Notes: generated by a model not told the origin, from the letters alone. A stretch of 64,000 nucleotides of DNA from Lachnospiraceae bacterium (GCA_009911035.1 QXWO01000002.1:1-64000); one strand, 5' to 3'; positions 45,610 through 55,655 are shown, counted from the stretch's first letter. Numbers and translations: made by a program.

Positions 45610-46344
45610 ATGAGAATTGACAGATTATTATGCAAAATGAATATAGGTTCCAGAAGCCAGGTGAAGGAACTGATCAAAAAGGGGCTTGTGCTGGCAGACG
45701 GGGAGCCGGTTAAACGGCCGGAAATACAGGTAGATGAAAGAAAGGTACGGATTACCTGTAAAGGACAGGAATACGGTTACTGTCCTTATGTCTATTATAT
45801 GATGAATAAGCCTCCCGGTGTGATCACGGCCACTTCTGATGAAAAGGAGCGGACAGTTTTGGATCTTTTGCGGGAACATCTGCAAAAAGAGAGGGAGGAG
45901 CTTACAGGAATCCCCATAAACGATATTTTCCCTGCGGGACGGCTGGACAAGGATACGGTGGGGCTGCTTCTGCTTACCAACGACGGGGCCCTTGCCCACC
46001 GTCTGCTTTCCCCCAAAAGGCATGTACCGAAAAAGTATTTTGTAAGGACAAATGGGCCCATAACCAGAGAAACCGCGGATTTTCTTGAAAAAGGGGTCGA
46101 TATGGGGGACGGGGAAACAAGCCTGCCTGCCCTGTGTGAGCTGATGGGAAGCCATGAGTGCCATCTGACTATCACAGAGGGAAAATTCCATCAGGTAAAG
46201 CGGATGTTTCAGGCGGCGGGACTTACCGTCATCTATTTAAAACGCCTTTCCATGGGTTCCCTGACGCTGGACGGGGAACTAAAAGAGGGGCAGGTGCGGG
46301 AATTAACACAGAAAGAGGTGGCAGATTTATGCTCCATGACATAG
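45610..46344 (+). CDS. Pseudouridine synthase, RsuA/RluB family
   Basis: 244 aa enzyme that isomerises uridine in rRNA. An N-terminal S4 RNA-binding domain (MRIDRLLCKMNIGSRSQVKELIKKG) is followed by the catalytic domain. The nucleophilic Asp is in GRLDKDTVGLLLLT, and MNKPPGVITAT is the family motif. The TEGKFHQVKRMF segment is RsuA-type. The start is the ATG at 45610, preferred over 45598 because it matches the usual N-terminus. There is no ribosome-binding site; a -10 element just upstream suggests leaderless translation. It overlaps the HAD gene by 16 nt. Confidence 0.88.
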   Translation: MRIDRLLCKMNIGSRSQVKELIKKGLVLADGEPVKRPEIQVDERKVRITCKGQEYGYCPYVYYMMNKPPGVITATSDEKERTVLDLLREHLQKEREELTGIPINDIFPAGRLDKDTVGLLLLTNDGALAHRLLSPKRHVPKKYFVRTNGPITRETADFLEKGVDMGDGETSLPALCELMGSHECHLTITEGKFHQVKRMFQAAGLTVIYLKRLSMGSLTLDGELKEGQVRELTQKEVADLCSMT

Positions 46345-47003
46345 AAGCAGTATTATTTGATTTGGACGGTTCACTGGTAGACTCTATGTGGATATGGCGG
46401 GACATTGACATTGCCTATCTGCAAAAATTTAAAATCACCATGCCGGAAGGGCTCCAGACTGCCATAGAGGGCATGAGTTTTTCAGAGACGGCGGTTTATT
46501 TTAAGGAAACTTTTCTGATACCCGATCCGGTAGAGCAGATCAAACAGGAGTGGACCCAGATGGCATGGGACAAGTATGCCAGTCAGGTACCCCTCAAAAA
46601 AGGAGCGGATGCCTTTATAGCCTACTGTATAAGCCAAAACATCCGTCTGGGCATTGCCACCAGCAACGCCAGGGAGCTCGTGGAAAATGTGTTGAAGGTT
46701 CATGGTCTGCTGGAACATTTTGACGGCATTGTAACGGCCTGCGACGTGTCCATAGGAAAGCCTGCCCCGGATGTTTATCTGGAAGCTGCCAGACGGTGCC
46801 GTACCGCGCCGGAAAAATGTCTGGTGTTTGAAGACATTGTGCCCGGTATTCTGGCAGGAAAAGCTGCAGGCATGAAAGTCTGCGCCGTGGCCGATGAATA
46901 TTCCGCTTACCAGAGCCGGGAGAAAAGGGAACTGGCAGACTATTACATAGAGGACTATTTTGAAATTTTAGCAGGGACCTCCCTGCCGGGAGGTTTGATT
47001 TGA
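46329..47003 (+). CDS. HAD family hydrolase
   Basis: 224 aa phosphatase or phosphoglucomutase-like enzyme. Motif I is FDLDGSLVDSM, motif II is IATSNA, and motifs III/IV include KPAPDVYLEAA and VFEDIVPGILAGKAAGM. The cap domain after motif I is helical, the beta-PGM-like type. The longer frame from 46158 overlaps the pseudouridine synthase gene, so the start is taken as the ATG at 46329 behind AAAGAGGTGG. Substrate unknown. It overlaps the YgiQ gene by four bases (TTGA), indicating coupled translation. Confidence 0.85.
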   Translation: MLHDIEAVLFDLDGSLVDSMWIWRDIDIAYLQKFKITMPEGLQTAIEGMSFSETAVYFKETFLIPDPVEQIKQEWTQMAWDKYASQVPLKKGADAFIAYCISQNIRLGIATSNARELVENVLKVHGLLEHFDGIVTACDVSIGKPAPDVYLEAARRCRTAPEKCLVFEDIVPGILAGKAAGMKVCAVADEYSAYQSREKRELADYYIEDYFEILAGTSLPGGLI

Positions 47004-48943
47004 GCAGCGGATTTTTACCCATTTCCAGACAGGATATGGAAGAAAGAGGGATTGACCAGCTTGACTTTGTGTATATAACCGGAGATGCCTATGTGGATCA
47101 TCCTTCCTTTGGTCATGCTGTTATCAGCCGTGTGCTGGAAGCTCATGGCTACCATGTGGGGATTATTTCCCAGCCGGACTGGAAGGATACAGAAAGCATC
47201 AGCATATTAGGGCGGCCGAGACTTGCTTTTCTTATATCCGGCGGCAACATGGATTCCATGGTAAACCATTATTTTGTCTCCAAAAAAAAACGCCCTGCTG
47301 ACGCCTACACACCGGGGGGCATTATGGGGAAGCGGCCCGATTATGCCACTACCGTATATGGGAATCTGATTCGGAGAAAATATAAAGATGTGCCTGTAAT
47401 CATTGGAGGGATTGAGGCCAGTCTGCGGCGGCTTGCCCATTATGATTACTGGAGCGACTCCTTAAAACACTCCATTTTACTGGACAGCCAGGCGGACCTT
47501 ATCTCTTATGGAATGGGAGAGCGTTCCATTGTAGAGATTGCCGATGCCCTTAATAGCGGTCTTGCCGTAAAGGACATTACCTTTATTCCCGGTACAGTCT
47601 ACAAGACCAGAGACAGCTCCGGCATTACCGGATTTACCGATAAGAATCTGAATGCTTTGCTGCTTCCGGGTTATGATGAGATGAAAAAAGATCCCTCCCG
47701 GTATGCTGAAAGTTTTGCTATCCAGTACCAGAATACAGACCCCTTTACCGCCCGGACTCTGGCAGAAAGTTACGGCGGGGGCCTTTTCGTGGTGCAGAAT
47801 CCGCCCCAGAAGCCTTTATCCGAGACGGAGATGGACGAAGTTTACGGACTGCCCTATATGCGCACATACCACCCATCCTATGAAGAGGCAGGCGGTGTTC
47901 CGGCAGTGGAGGAAATCAAATTCTCCCTGATCAGCAACAGAGGGTGTTTTGGAGGATGCAGTTTCTGCGCGCTAACTTTTCATCAGGGACGGATCGTGCA
48001 GACCAGAAGCCATGTATCCATTCTGAAAGAAGCCTGGGGGATGATTCAGGACCCTTCCTTTAAAGGGTACATCCACGATGTAGGCGGACCTACCGCCAAT
48101 TTCCGCCATCCTTCCTGCGAAAAGCAGTTAAAATCCGGGGTGTGCCAAAACAGACAGTGCCTGTATCCGTCGCCCTGCCCGAATATGAAAACAGACCATG
48201 AGGATTATCTCTCCCTTCTTAAGAAACTGCGGTCCCTGCCGGGGGTGAAAAAAGTCTTTATCCGGTCGGGCATCCGGTTTGATTACCTGTTAGCAGACGG
48301 AAATGATGCCTTTTTCAGGGAACTGGTGGCTCATCACATAAGCGGACAGCTTAAAGTGGCGCCGGAGCACATTTCGGACGTTGTCCTTGCCAGAATGGGC
48401 AAACCAAAACGCAGCGTTTACGAGAAATTTGTCAGAAAATATAAAAAGCTGAATGAGGAGATGGGTAAAAGCCAGTTTCTGGTGCCTTATCTGATGTCTT
48501 CCCACCCGGGCTCCACTTTAAAGGAAGCCATAGAGCTGGCAGAATACTTACGTGACTTGGGGTATATGCCGGAGCAGGTACAGGATTTTTATCCCACACC
48601 CTCCACGCTTTCCACAGTCATGTACTATACAGGAATCGATCCCAGAAACGGACAGCAGGTGTATGTATGCCGCAATCCCCATGAAAAGGCCATGCAGAGG
48701 GCTTTAATCCAGTACCGGAATCCCAAAAACCGGGGCCTTGTGGAGGAAGCCCTTTTAAAGGCGGGAAGGGAAGATTTGATTGGTTTTGACAAAAACTGTC
48801 TGATACGTCCCGAATGGAAAGGGGCGAAGGCCTCTTATGGGCAGACACGGAAAGACAGGCCGGCTTATGACCGACCTGGTCAAAAACAGCCCGGGCGGAA
48901 GAAAAAGAAAACCATCCGTAATATTCATAAAAAGAAAAGTTAA
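47000..48943 (+). CDS. YgiQ family radical SAM protein
   Basis: 647 aa radical SAM enzyme of unknown reaction. An N-terminal cobalamin-binding-like region (~1-290) leads to the [4Fe-4S]-binding CFGGCSFC (CxxxCxxC) near residue 315. A conserved PTANFRHPSC and a Cys-rich loop (CQNRQCLYPSPCPN) follow. The C-terminal extension ends in a Lys/Arg-rich tail. The start is TTG at 47000 behind GGGAGG and overlaps the HAD stop. The family is widely conserved and is usually suspected to act in RNA modification. Confidence 0.88.
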   Translation: MSSGFLPISRQDMEERGIDQLDFVYITGDAYVDHPSFGHAVISRVLEAHGYHVGIISQPDWKDTESISILGRPRLAFLISGGNMDSMVNHYFVSKKKRPADAYTPGGIMGKRPDYATTVYGNLIRRKYKDVPVIIGGIEASLRRLAHYDYWSDSLKHSILLDSQADLISYGMGERSIVEIADALNSGLAVKDITFIPGTVYKTRDSSGITGFTDKNLNALLLPGYDEMKKDPSRYAESFAIQYQNTDPFTARTLAESYGGGLFVVQNPPQKPLSETEMDEVYGLPYMRTYHPSYEEAGGVPAVEEIKFSLISNRGCFGGCSFCALTFHQGRIVQTRSHVSILKEAWGMIQDPSFKGYIHDVGGPTANFRHPSCEKQLKSGVCQNRQCLYPSPCPNMKTDHEDYLSLLKKLRSLPGVKKVFIRSGIRFDYLLADGNDAFFRELVAHHISGQLKVAPEHISDVVLARMGKPKRSVYEKFVRKYKKLNEEMGKSQFLVPYLMSSHPGSTLKEAIELAEYLRDLGYMPEQVQDFYPTPSTLSTVMYYTGIDPRNGQQVYVCRNPHEKAMQRALIQYRNPKNRGLVEEALLKAGREDLIGFDKNCLIRPEWKGAKASYGQTRKDRPAYDRPGQKQPGRKKKKTIRNIHKKKS

Positions 48944-48959
48944 AAAAGGAGACAGGAGT

Positions 48960-49529
48960 TTGAAAAGAGCAGTAAAAGGAAATTTCGGATATCTGGCGGC
49001 AAGGCGGCGCTGGGCGGTGGCAAGGACGGTCCTGTATTTTGGCATATCCCTGTCTTTGTTTACAGCAGGATATGTGGCTGCAGGTTCCAAGGAAAACCTG
49101 CTTACCATTGTGGCTGTGCTGGGATGTCTTCCGGCCTGTAAAAGTCTGGTGGATGTGATCATGCTGTTTCGGGCCGCGCAATGCAGCCAGAAGGTGCGGG
49201 ATACGGTTCTCCCGGCGCTGGGAAGGCTGACCGGTATGTTTGATATGTATTTTACCTCCTACCGGAAGAATTTTCCCATCAGCCACATGGTAGTGGAAGG
49301 CAAAATCATTTTAGGATACACAGAAAGTGGAAAGTGTGATGTAAAGGCATGTCAGGAGCATTTGCAGACCATGTTAAAACAGAGCGGATTTAAGGATATC
49401 ACCATCAAAATATCCAATGATCTGGAAACCTACATAGGGCAGCTTAAGAATTTAAACCAGATGAAAACAGACAATGACCCGGAAAAAGACGATGAAGTCA
49501 GGGTAGTTCTTTATGATATTTCCCTGTAA
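48960..49529 (+). CDS. Conserved hypothetical membrane protein, 189 aa
   Basis: Function not recognised. The start chosen is TTG at 48960 behind AGGAGACAGGAG; a longer frame from 48837 runs inside the YgiQ gene and is rejected. Two adjacent membrane helices (~20-60, from ARTVLYFGISLSLF onward) are followed by a soluble C-terminal half containing FDMYFTSYRKNFPISHMVVEGKI and a charged end. Homologues are likely confined to Lachnospiraceae and relatives. It lies between YgiQ and the RluA-type gene on the same strand. Confidence 0.7.
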   Translation: MKRAVKGNFGYLAARRRWAVARTVLYFGISLSLFTAGYVAAGSKENLLTIVAVLGCLPACKSLVDVIMLFRAAQCSQKVRDTVLPALGRLTGMFDMYFTSYRKNFPISHMVVEGKIILGYTESGKCDVKACQEHLQTMLKQSGFKDITIKISNDLETYIGQLKNLNQMKTDNDPEKDDEVRVVLYDISL

Positions 49530-49624
49530 AGACGGAAGGGCTGCCATGCAGGTCTATCGCAAAAGACCCATTCTGCGGCGGACGGCAGGGGATAAGAAGT
49601 TTTGGAACAAAGCAGGTAGGAAAG

Positions 49625-50611
49625 ATGCAGGAGACGAAAATAGGAACAAACGAAGCCGGGCAGCGGCTGGATAAATATCTTCAAAAATATATGCCGCTGG
49701 CCCCGGTTCCCTTTTTTTATAAAATGCTCCGCAAGAAAAATATTACCCTCAACGGAAAAAAAGCAAAGGGGAATGAAAAGCTTGCATATGGAGACCGGGT
49801 TTCCTTTTTCCTGTCGGAGGAAACCATACAGGGGTTTAAAAAAGAGGCAGGGAAAACCGGAGAATATGAGGACGCTTTTTGCAGGATGAAAGGGATTTCA
49901 GTGGTTTATGAAGATGACCATATCCTTGTCATGAATAAGCCCCCGGGAATTCTCTCCCAGAAAGCAGAAGCAGGCGATCTGTCTTTAAATGAGTGGATGA
50001 TCGGTTACCTTCTGGAAAACGGGACACTGGAAAAGAGCCAGCTTGCCACCTATAAGCCTTCCGTCTGCAATCGTTTAGACCGTAACACCTGCGGACTGGT
50101 CATAGGGGCCAAGTCCCTTCCGGGCAGTCAAATGATAAGCCGGCTTATGGGCGCCCGGGCCATAGGTAAATATTACCAGATGCTGGTGAAGGGACATGTG
50201 GAAAAGGAGGAGACCCTTGAAGGATATCTGGTAAAAGATGAAAAGACCAACCGGGTATCGCTGGCCCAGCAGGGCGCCGGGGGCGCCTATATCCAAACCA
50301 GATATTATCCTGTCAGACATCTTTTTGACAGAACGCTGGTGGAAGCCCGGCTTATTACCGGGAAACCCCATCAGATACGCATTCATCTGGCACAGGCCGG
50401 GCATCCCTTGCTGGGGGATTACAAATACGGCGATAAAAAGTGGAATGACGGATACAAAAATAAGTATGGGATAACCAGCCAGCTTTTGTGTGCGTGCCGT
50501 CTGGAATTTCCTCTCATGGAGGCTCCCTTTGAAGATTTGAGCCGGAAAATCATTACGGCGCCTATCCCGGAAATTTTTCAAATACTGACGATGGAAAGCA
50601 GAAGGACATAA
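49625..50611 (+). CDS. Pseudouridine synthase, RluA family
   Basis: 328 aa rRNA uridine isomerase of the RluC/RluD type. The S4 domain (~10-70) has GQRLDKYLQKYM and RKKNITLNGKKAKGNEKL. The catalytic domain has the Asp in NRLDRNTCGLVI and the C-terminal HQIRIHLAQAGHPLLGDYKYG. The ATG follows AGGTAGGAAAG. It is one of two pseudouridine synthases in this segment. The short gap before it (49530-49624) contains a possible 42-codon frame without other support. Confidence 0.9.
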   Translation: MQETKIGTNEAGQRLDKYLQKYMPLAPVPFFYKMLRKKNITLNGKKAKGNEKLAYGDRVSFFLSEETIQGFKKEAGKTGEYEDAFCRMKGISVVYEDDHILVMNKPPGILSQKAEAGDLSLNEWMIGYLLENGTLEKSQLATYKPSVCNRLDRNTCGLVIGAKSLPGSQMISRLMGARAIGKYYQMLVKGHVEKEETLEGYLVKDEKTNRVSLAQQGAGGAYIQTRYYPVRHLFDRTLVEARLITGKPHQIRIHLAQAGHPLLGDYKYGDKKWNDGYKNKYGITSQLLCACRLEFPLMEAPFEDLSRKIITAPIPEIFQILTMESRRT

Positions 50612-50617
50612 AAGAGC

Positions 50618-51163
50618 ATGGCTACATGGAATTCCAGAGGGCTTCGCGGCTCTACCTTAGAAGACCTTATCAACAGGACAAATGAAAAATATCTTGAAAA
50701 CGGCCTTGCGCTGATACAGAAAATTCCCACTCCTATTACGCCCATCAACATAGACAAGGCCACCAGACACATTACCCTTGCCTATTTCGACCAGAAAAGC
50801 ACTGTTGACTATATTGGAGCCGTGCAGGGAATTCCCGTCTGCTTCGATGCTAAAGAGTGTGCCATCGACCGTTTTGCCCTCCAGAATATTCACCAGCATC
50901 AGGTGAATTTTATGGAGCAATTTGAAAAGCAGAAGGGAGTTGCATTTTTTCTGATCTACTTTTCCCACAGGGATGAATTCTACTATCTGCCCTTTGAGAT
51001 CTTTAAATTTTTTTGGGACAGGGCAAAAGAGGGCGGGCGGAAAAGTTTTCTCTACGAGGAATTAAATCCCGATTACATTCTGCCCAAAAAGCATGGAGTG
51101 TTGGTTCCCTATCTTGATGTGCTAAGTAAAGATTTGGAGGAGAGGGATGCCATTGACAAATGA
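50618..51163 (+). CDS. recU: Holliday junction resolvase RecU
   Basis: 181 aa nuclease that resolves recombination intermediates in Firmicutes. The N-terminal RGLRGSTLEDLINRTN, followed by KIPTPI, and the catalytic-core strands (VDYIGAVQGIPVCFDAKE with its Asp/Glu/Lys set) identify RecU. The length fits. The start follows a weak AAAGAG six bases after the RluA-type stop. The coding end carries the -35 of the his promoter. RecU usually neighbours a PBP gene; here the neighbours are different. Confidence 0.92.
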   Translation: MATWNSRGLRGSTLEDLINRTNEKYLENGLALIQKIPTPITPINIDKATRHITLAYFDQKSTVDYIGAVQGIPVCFDAKECAIDRFALQNIHQHQVNFMEQFEKQKGVAFFLIYFSHRDEFYYLPFEIFKFFWDRAKEGGRKSFLYEELNPDYILPKKHGVLVPYLDVLSKDLEERDAIDK

Positions 51164-51181
51164 GAGGGGATTTAGTATACT
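51153..51181 (+). promoter_or_regulatory. Sigma-A promoter of the his operon
   Basis: TTGACA (51153-51158), 17-bp spacer, TATACT (51176-51181); it overlaps the recU stop. The ~68-nt leader has a small hairpin but is too short for a histidine T-box, and none was recognised. Confidence 0.78.
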
Positions 51182-51255
51182 TATCGGTGGTTTAGTCTGC
51201 TAATACAGTAGTGAATCATCGCTTTAAAACGATAAAGACAGAAATGAGGAAATCT

Positions 51256-52380
51256 ATGAACCGACAACTGCTTCATACACCGGAAGGCGTCAGGGATATT
51301 TATGGAAACGAATATGCCACGAAACTGGCGGTGGAGGAATTGATCCACAACCGCCTGAATCTCTATGGATATCAGGATATCCAGACACCTACCTTTGAAT
51401 TTTTTGATGTGTTTTCCAGACAGATGGGTACCACACCGTCCAAAGATTTATATAAATTTTTTGATAAAGAAGGAAATACCCTTGTACTGCGGCCGGATTT
51501 TACCCCTTCCATGGCAAGGTGTGCCGCCAAATATTTTATGGATGAGAACGTGCCGATCCGTTTCTGCTATGTGGGAAACACCTTCACCAACACCAGCAGC
51601 TTACAGGGAAAGCTGAAAGAAGTAACCCAGATGGGGGCCGAGCTTATCTGCGACGGCACCCCGGAGGCAGACGCAGAGATGATTGCCATGGTGGTGGAAT
51701 CCCTTCTTGCCGCCGGGTTGAAAGAATTTCAGGTAAGCATCGGCCAGATCGAGTATTTTAAGGGAATCTGTGCACAGGCAGGGCTGAATGAACAGACAGA
51801 AAACGAACTGCGTGAATTTATATCCGGGAAAAATATTTTCGGCGCACAGGAACTTTTAGCAGGCTGTGGATTAAAGGATTCTTACTGCGATATGCTTCTA
51901 AAGGTTACGGACTGTTTCGGCTCCATGGAAATCCTCAAGACCGCCCGGGAGCTGGCATCCAATGAACGCTCTCTAAAAGCCGTTGAGAGGCTGGAAAAGC
52001 TTTACGCAGTTTTGTGCCAGTATGGGGTAGAGAAATATATTTCCTTTGATTTGGGCATGCTTAGCAAGTACAATTACTATACCGGGGTAATTTTTAAAGT
52101 GTATACTTACGGAGTTGGGGAGCCGGTGGTCAAAGGCGGCAGATATGATAACCTTCTTGGCTGTTTTGGTAAAAAAGCCCCGGCAATCGGTTTTGCGGTT
52201 GTTATTGATGACCTGCTTTTAGCCCTTGCCAGGCAGAACGCGTCTTTTGTAAAAGAAGATATAACTTACCTTTCTTATAATGAGTCCGATTATGGAAACA
52301 GACTGGCTGAGGCAAAAGAATTGAGGAGGCAGGGGAAGCGGACCGCCCTTATACCCAGGCAGGAGGACAGGCATGAGTAA
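51256..52380 (+). CDS. hisZ: ATP phosphoribosyltransferase regulatory subunit
   Basis: 374 aa histidyl-tRNA-synthetase paralogue that activates short-form HisG. Class II synthetase motifs are visible (LHTPEGVRDIYG, FTFEFFDVF-type region, motif 2 VLRPDFTPSMAR), together with the HisZ-type YYTGVIFKVYTYG. The anticodon-binding domain is absent, as expected for HisZ. The start is the ATG at 51256, 8 nt after GAGG. It heads the operon and overlaps hisG by 8 nt, consistent with stoichiometric production of the two subunits. Confidence 0.93.
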   Translation: MNRQLLHTPEGVRDIYGNEYATKLAVEELIHNRLNLYGYQDIQTPTFEFFDVFSRQMGTTPSKDLYKFFDKEGNTLVLRPDFTPSMARCAAKYFMDENVPIRFCYVGNTFTNTSSLQGKLKEVTQMGAELICDGTPEADAEMIAMVVESLLAAGLKEFQVSIGQIEYFKGICAQAGLNEQTENELREFISGKNIFGAQELLAGCGLKDSYCDMLLKVTDCFGSMEILKTARELASNERSLKAVERLEKLYAVLCQYGVEKYISFDLGMLSKYNYYTGVIFKVYTYGVGEPVVKGGRYDNLLGCFGKKAPAIGFAVVIDDLLLALARQNASFVKEDITYLSYNESDYGNRLAEAKELRRQGKRTALIPRQEDRHE

Positions 52381-53017
52381 AGACAGATATTTAACCTTTG
52401 CACTTGGAAAGGGCAGGCTTGCGGATAAAACTCTTGCCCTTTTAGAGCAGACCGGCATTACCTGTCAGGAGATGCGGGATAAAAATACCAGAAAGCTGAT
52501 TTTTGTCAATGAAGAACAAAAGCTGAAATTCTTTCTCTCCAAGGGCCCTGATGTGCCCACCTATGTGGAATACGGGGCAGCGGATATCGGCGTGGTGGGA
52601 AAGGACACTATCCTGGAAGAAAACAGGAGAGTGTACGAAGTCCTTGATTTAGGGTTTGGCAGATGCCGTATGTGTGTGTGCGGGCCTTCCCCGGCAAAAG
52701 AACTGCTTCTTCACCATGAACGCATCCGCGTTGCCACCAAGTATCCTATCATCGCCAAAGATTATTTTTATAATAAAAAGCATCAGACTGTGGATATTAT
52801 CAAGCTGAACGGCTCTGTGGAGTTAGGTCCTATTGTGGGACTTTCTGATGTTATTGTGGATATTGTGGAGACAGGTTCCACTCTGAAAGAAAACGGGCTG
52901 GAAGTGCTGGAGGAAATCTGTCCTTTATCTGCCAGGATGATTGTCAATCAGGTAAGTATGCAGATGGAGACAGAACGAATTAAAACTCTGATTTCCCAAC
53001 TGAAAGAATTATTATGA
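52373..53017 (+). CDS. hisG: ATP phosphoribosyltransferase catalytic subunit, short form
   Basis: 214 aa enzyme for the first step of histidine synthesis, joining ATP and PRPP. It starts with the family pattern FALGKGRLADKTLALL, has YGAADIGVVGKD and the PRPP-binding motif DVIVDIVETGSTLKENGL. The C-terminal regulatory domain of the long form is absent, which is why HisZ is needed. The ATG lies inside the hisZ end behind AGGAGG. Confidence 0.96.
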   Translation: MSKDRYLTFALGKGRLADKTLALLEQTGITCQEMRDKNTRKLIFVNEEQKLKFFLSKGPDVPTYVEYGAADIGVVGKDTILEENRRVYEVLDLGFGRCRMCVCGPSPAKELLLHHERIRVATKYPIIAKDYFYNKKHQTVDIIKLNGSVELGPIVGLSDVIVDIVETGSTLKENGLEVLEEICPLSARMIVNQVSMQMETERIKTLISQLKELL

Positions 53018-53029
53018 GAGGAAAAATCT

Positions 53030-54319
53030 ATGCGTATTGTAGAATTGAATGATAAGACGAAAAATAACCTGCTGGAAAATCTTTTAAAAAGAAGTCCCGG
53101 CAGTTACGGACAGTACGAGCAGACAGTAAATGAAATCATCAGCGAAGTGCGGGAGAAAAAAGACGAAGCGCTCTTTGCCTACACGTTAAAGTTTGACAGG
53201 TGCGCCATCACCCCGGATACCGTGAAAGTTACAGAGGAAGAAATTAAAGAAGCCTACGAAACGACGGATCCTGAGTTTGTGGCAGTCATGAAAAAAGCGG
53301 CGGCCAATATTACGAAATTCCATGAAAAACAACGGCACAACAGTTGGTTTGCGCCGGAAGATGACGGAACGATCCTGGGCCAGAAGATCACCCCCATTGA
53401 AAGGTCGGGAGTCTATGTGCCCGGAGGTAAAGCGGCTTATCCTTCCAGCGTCCTTATGAATGTGCTGCCTGCAAAGGTGGCAGGGGTTTCCCGGATCATT
53501 ATGACTACGCCGCCCGGTGCAGAAGGAAAGGTCAATCCCGGGACGCTGGTTGCCGCCCACATTGCCGGGGTAGACGAAATCTACAAGGCAGGGGGCGCCC
53601 AGGCTATTGCCGCCATGGCCTTTGGAACGGAGAGCATTCCCCGGGTGGACAAGATTACCGGGCCGGGAAATATTTTCGTGGCACTGGCAAAGAAAGCATG
53701 TTTCGGCTATGTGAGCGTGGATTCTATTGCAGGGCCAAGCGAGATCCTGATACTTGCCGATGAGAGCGCCAATCCTAAATTTATTGCCGCGGACCTTCTT
53801 TCCCAAGCTGAACATGATGAGATGGCAAGCGCTATATTGATCACTACAAGCCGGCCTTTAGCAGAGCAGGTTTCCCGTGAAGCCGGGGCGTTTGCGGAAA
53901 AACTTTCCAGAAAAGACATCATAAAGGCGTCTCTTGACAATTACGGTTACATTCTGATAGCGGAAAACATGGATCAGGCCATAGAGGCGGCAAATGAGAT
54001 TGCCTCCGAGCACCTGGAGATCCTTACAGTCAATCCTTTTGAGACGATGACAAAAATCAAAAACGCAGGGGCCGTTTTCCTTGGAGAATATTCTTCAGAG
54101 CCTTTAGGGGATTATTTTGCAGGGCCTAACCATATACTTCCAACTAACGGCACCGCAAGATTTTTCTCCCCCTTAAATGTGGACGATTTTCTGAAAAAGA
54201 CCAGTATTATTTCCTATTCCAGGGATGCCCTTTTTAATGTACATAAAGAGATTGAACTGTTTGCCCAAAAAGAGGGCTTGACGGCTCACGCAAACTCCGT
54301 TAAAGTTAGATTTGAATGA
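53030..54319 (+). CDS. hisD: Histidinol dehydrogenase
   Basis: 429 aa zinc enzyme making the last two oxidations to histidine. Conserved segments include [21 protein letters not shown], the Rossmann-type [16 protein letters not shown], and the zinc-site region [15 protein letters not shown] followed by SQAEHDEMA. Length is typical. The ATG follows GAGAGGAAA, 12 nt after hisG. hisB, hisC, hisH, hisA and a normal hisF are not in this window. Confidence 0.96.
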   Translation: MRIVELNDKTKNNLLENLLKRSPGSYGQYEQTVNEIISEVREKKDEALFAYTLKFDRCAITPDTVKVTEEEIKEAYETTDPEFVAVMKKAAANITKFHEKQRHNSWFAPEDDGTILGQKITPIERSGVYVPGGKAAYPSSVLMNVLPAKVAGVSRIIMTTPPGAEGKVNPGTLVAAHIAGVDEIYKAGGAQAIAAMAFGTESIPRVDKITGPGNIFVALAKKACFGYVSVDSIAGPSEILILADESANPKFIAADLLSQAEHDEMASAILITTSRPLAEQVSREAGAFAEKLSRKDIIKASLDNYGYILIAENMDQAIEAANEIASEHLEILTVNPFETMTKIKNAGAVFLGEYSSEPLGDYFAGPNHILPTNGTARFFSPLNVDDFLKKTSIISYSRDALFNVHKEIELFAQKEGLTAHANSVKVRFE

Positions 54320-54353
54320 TATACAAATGCCAAAAAAGGAAATAACTAATAAC

Positions 54354-55640
54354 ATGAACAGTTACAAAAAATTGATACCATGTATTTACCTTTCAGATAA
54401 AAAAGCCGTTGCAGGATTTAAGGACAGCACTGTGATCAGTGAAGATCCGGCGGCCCTTGCCAGATTTTACGGGGAAAATAATGCCGACGAGCTTATTGTC
54501 TTTGACCTTTCCTGTGAGGATGAAGCCCACGAAGAAGCTCTTGACATGATACAGATCATATGCAGGGAGGCCCAGATTCCCGTCATAGGCGCAGGCAATG
54601 TGAAACGCATGGAGGATATTAAGAAACTCCTTTATGCAGGCTGTGCAAAGGCGGCGCTGAATTATTCCAAAGAAGACAATGTGGAGCTGACCAGGGAAGT
54701 TTCCCTTAAATTCGGCAAAGAAAAGATAGTTGCCTGTATTGCGGAGGCTTCGGAGATCGAGAAAAACGAAGGGATGCTCACGGAATTTGCAGACCAGGTG
54801 ATTTTAACCGGCGTAAAAACCATCAAAAGGGCCATTGAAGTATCAAAAATACCAGTCATTGTCACCCTGCCGGAGGTATCTTTAGACAAAATCATAGAAC
54901 TTTTGTCCTGCGAAATCATTGCAGGTATTACCGGGCCTGCCATCAACGAAAATGTAAAGGAATTAAATGATATTAAAGATTTATGTGCAGGCAACGGTGT
55001 AAAGGTCAAAACCTTTGAGCCTGCCATTAAGTGGGAGGAGCTTAAGAAAAATTCTGAGGGGCTTGTGCCTGTGGTGGTACAGGATTATAAGACACGGGAA
55101 GTCCTCATGGTCGCTTATATGAATGAGGAAGCTTACCTTGCCACCTTAAAGAGCGGCCGGATGAACTATTACAGCAGAAGCCGCAAAGAACAGTGGCTAA
55201 AAGGCGGAACCAGCGGTCATTTCCAGTATGTTAAGGAAATAACTGCTGACTGTGACAAAGATACTATTTTGGCTAAAGTTTCCCAAGTGGGAGCTGCCTG
55301 CCATACAGGAAGCCGGAGTTGTTTCTTCAATGAAATCATGAAGAAAGAATATGAGGTGACCAATCCCCTTGAAGTCTTTGAATCGGTGCTGGGCGTCATC
55401 AAAGACCGGAAGGTCCATCCAAAGGATGGTTCTTATACCAATTACCTTTTTGACAAAGGCATTGATAAGATTTTAAAAAAGCTGGGGGAGGAAGCTACTG
55501 AAATCGTTATAGCGGCCAAGAATCCCAACGCCAATGAGATCAAATATGAGATTGCTGATTTTCTTTACCATATGATGGTTCTTATGGTGGAAAAGGGTGT
55601 GACATGGGAAGAGATCACCGATGAACTTGCCCGGAGATAA
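54354..55640 (+). CDS. hisIE: Fusion of a degenerate HisF-like domain with HisIE
   Basis: 428 aa three-part protein. Residues ~1-222 align with HisF along the barrel ([27 protein letters not shown], the later FGKEKIV), but both catalytic Asp positions are replaced. The first, in HisF's CLDVKDG, is Tyr here; the second, in IDAKR, is Ala. The GG phosphate loop is also lost. Residues ~225-330 are HisI (phosphoribosyl-AMP cyclohydrolase) with its zinc-site DCDKDTIL and [12 protein letters not shown]. Residues ~340-428 are HisE (phosphoribosyl-ATP pyrophosphatase) with [12 protein letters not shown]. The start is uncertain: the ATG at 54354 fits the domain edge, while an ATG at 54312 overlaps hisD. 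Confidence 0.9.
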   Translation: MNSYKKLIPCIYLSDKKAVAGFKDSTVISEDPAALARFYGENNADELIVFDLSCEDEAHEEALDMIQIICREAQIPVIGAGNVKRMEDIKKLLYAGCAKAALNYSKEDNVELTREVSLKFGKEKIVACIAEASEIEKNEGMLTEFADQVILTGVKTIKRAIEVSKIPVIVTLPEVSLDKIIELLSCEIIAGITGPAINENVKELNDIKDLCAGNGVKVKTFEPAIKWEELKKNSEGLVPVVVQDYKTREVLMVAYMNEEAYLATLKSGRMNYYSRSRKEQWLKGGTSGHFQYVKEITADCDKDTILAKVSQVGAACHTGSRSCFFNEIMKKEYEVTNPLEVFESVLGVIKDRKVHPKDGSYTNYLFDKGIDKILKKLGEEATEIVIAAKNPNANEIKYEIADFLYHMMVLMVEKGVTWEEITDELARR

Positions 55641-55655
55641 TACCCATTAGTTTTA

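Noticed and set aside
49546-49680. 42-codon frame before the RluA-type gene
   Set aside because: Very basic random-looking product that runs into the next gene; possible site GGAAGGG is not enough support.
51182-51255. Histidine T-box leader
   Set aside because: The leader is only ~68 nt and has no recognisable T-box sequence or terminator.
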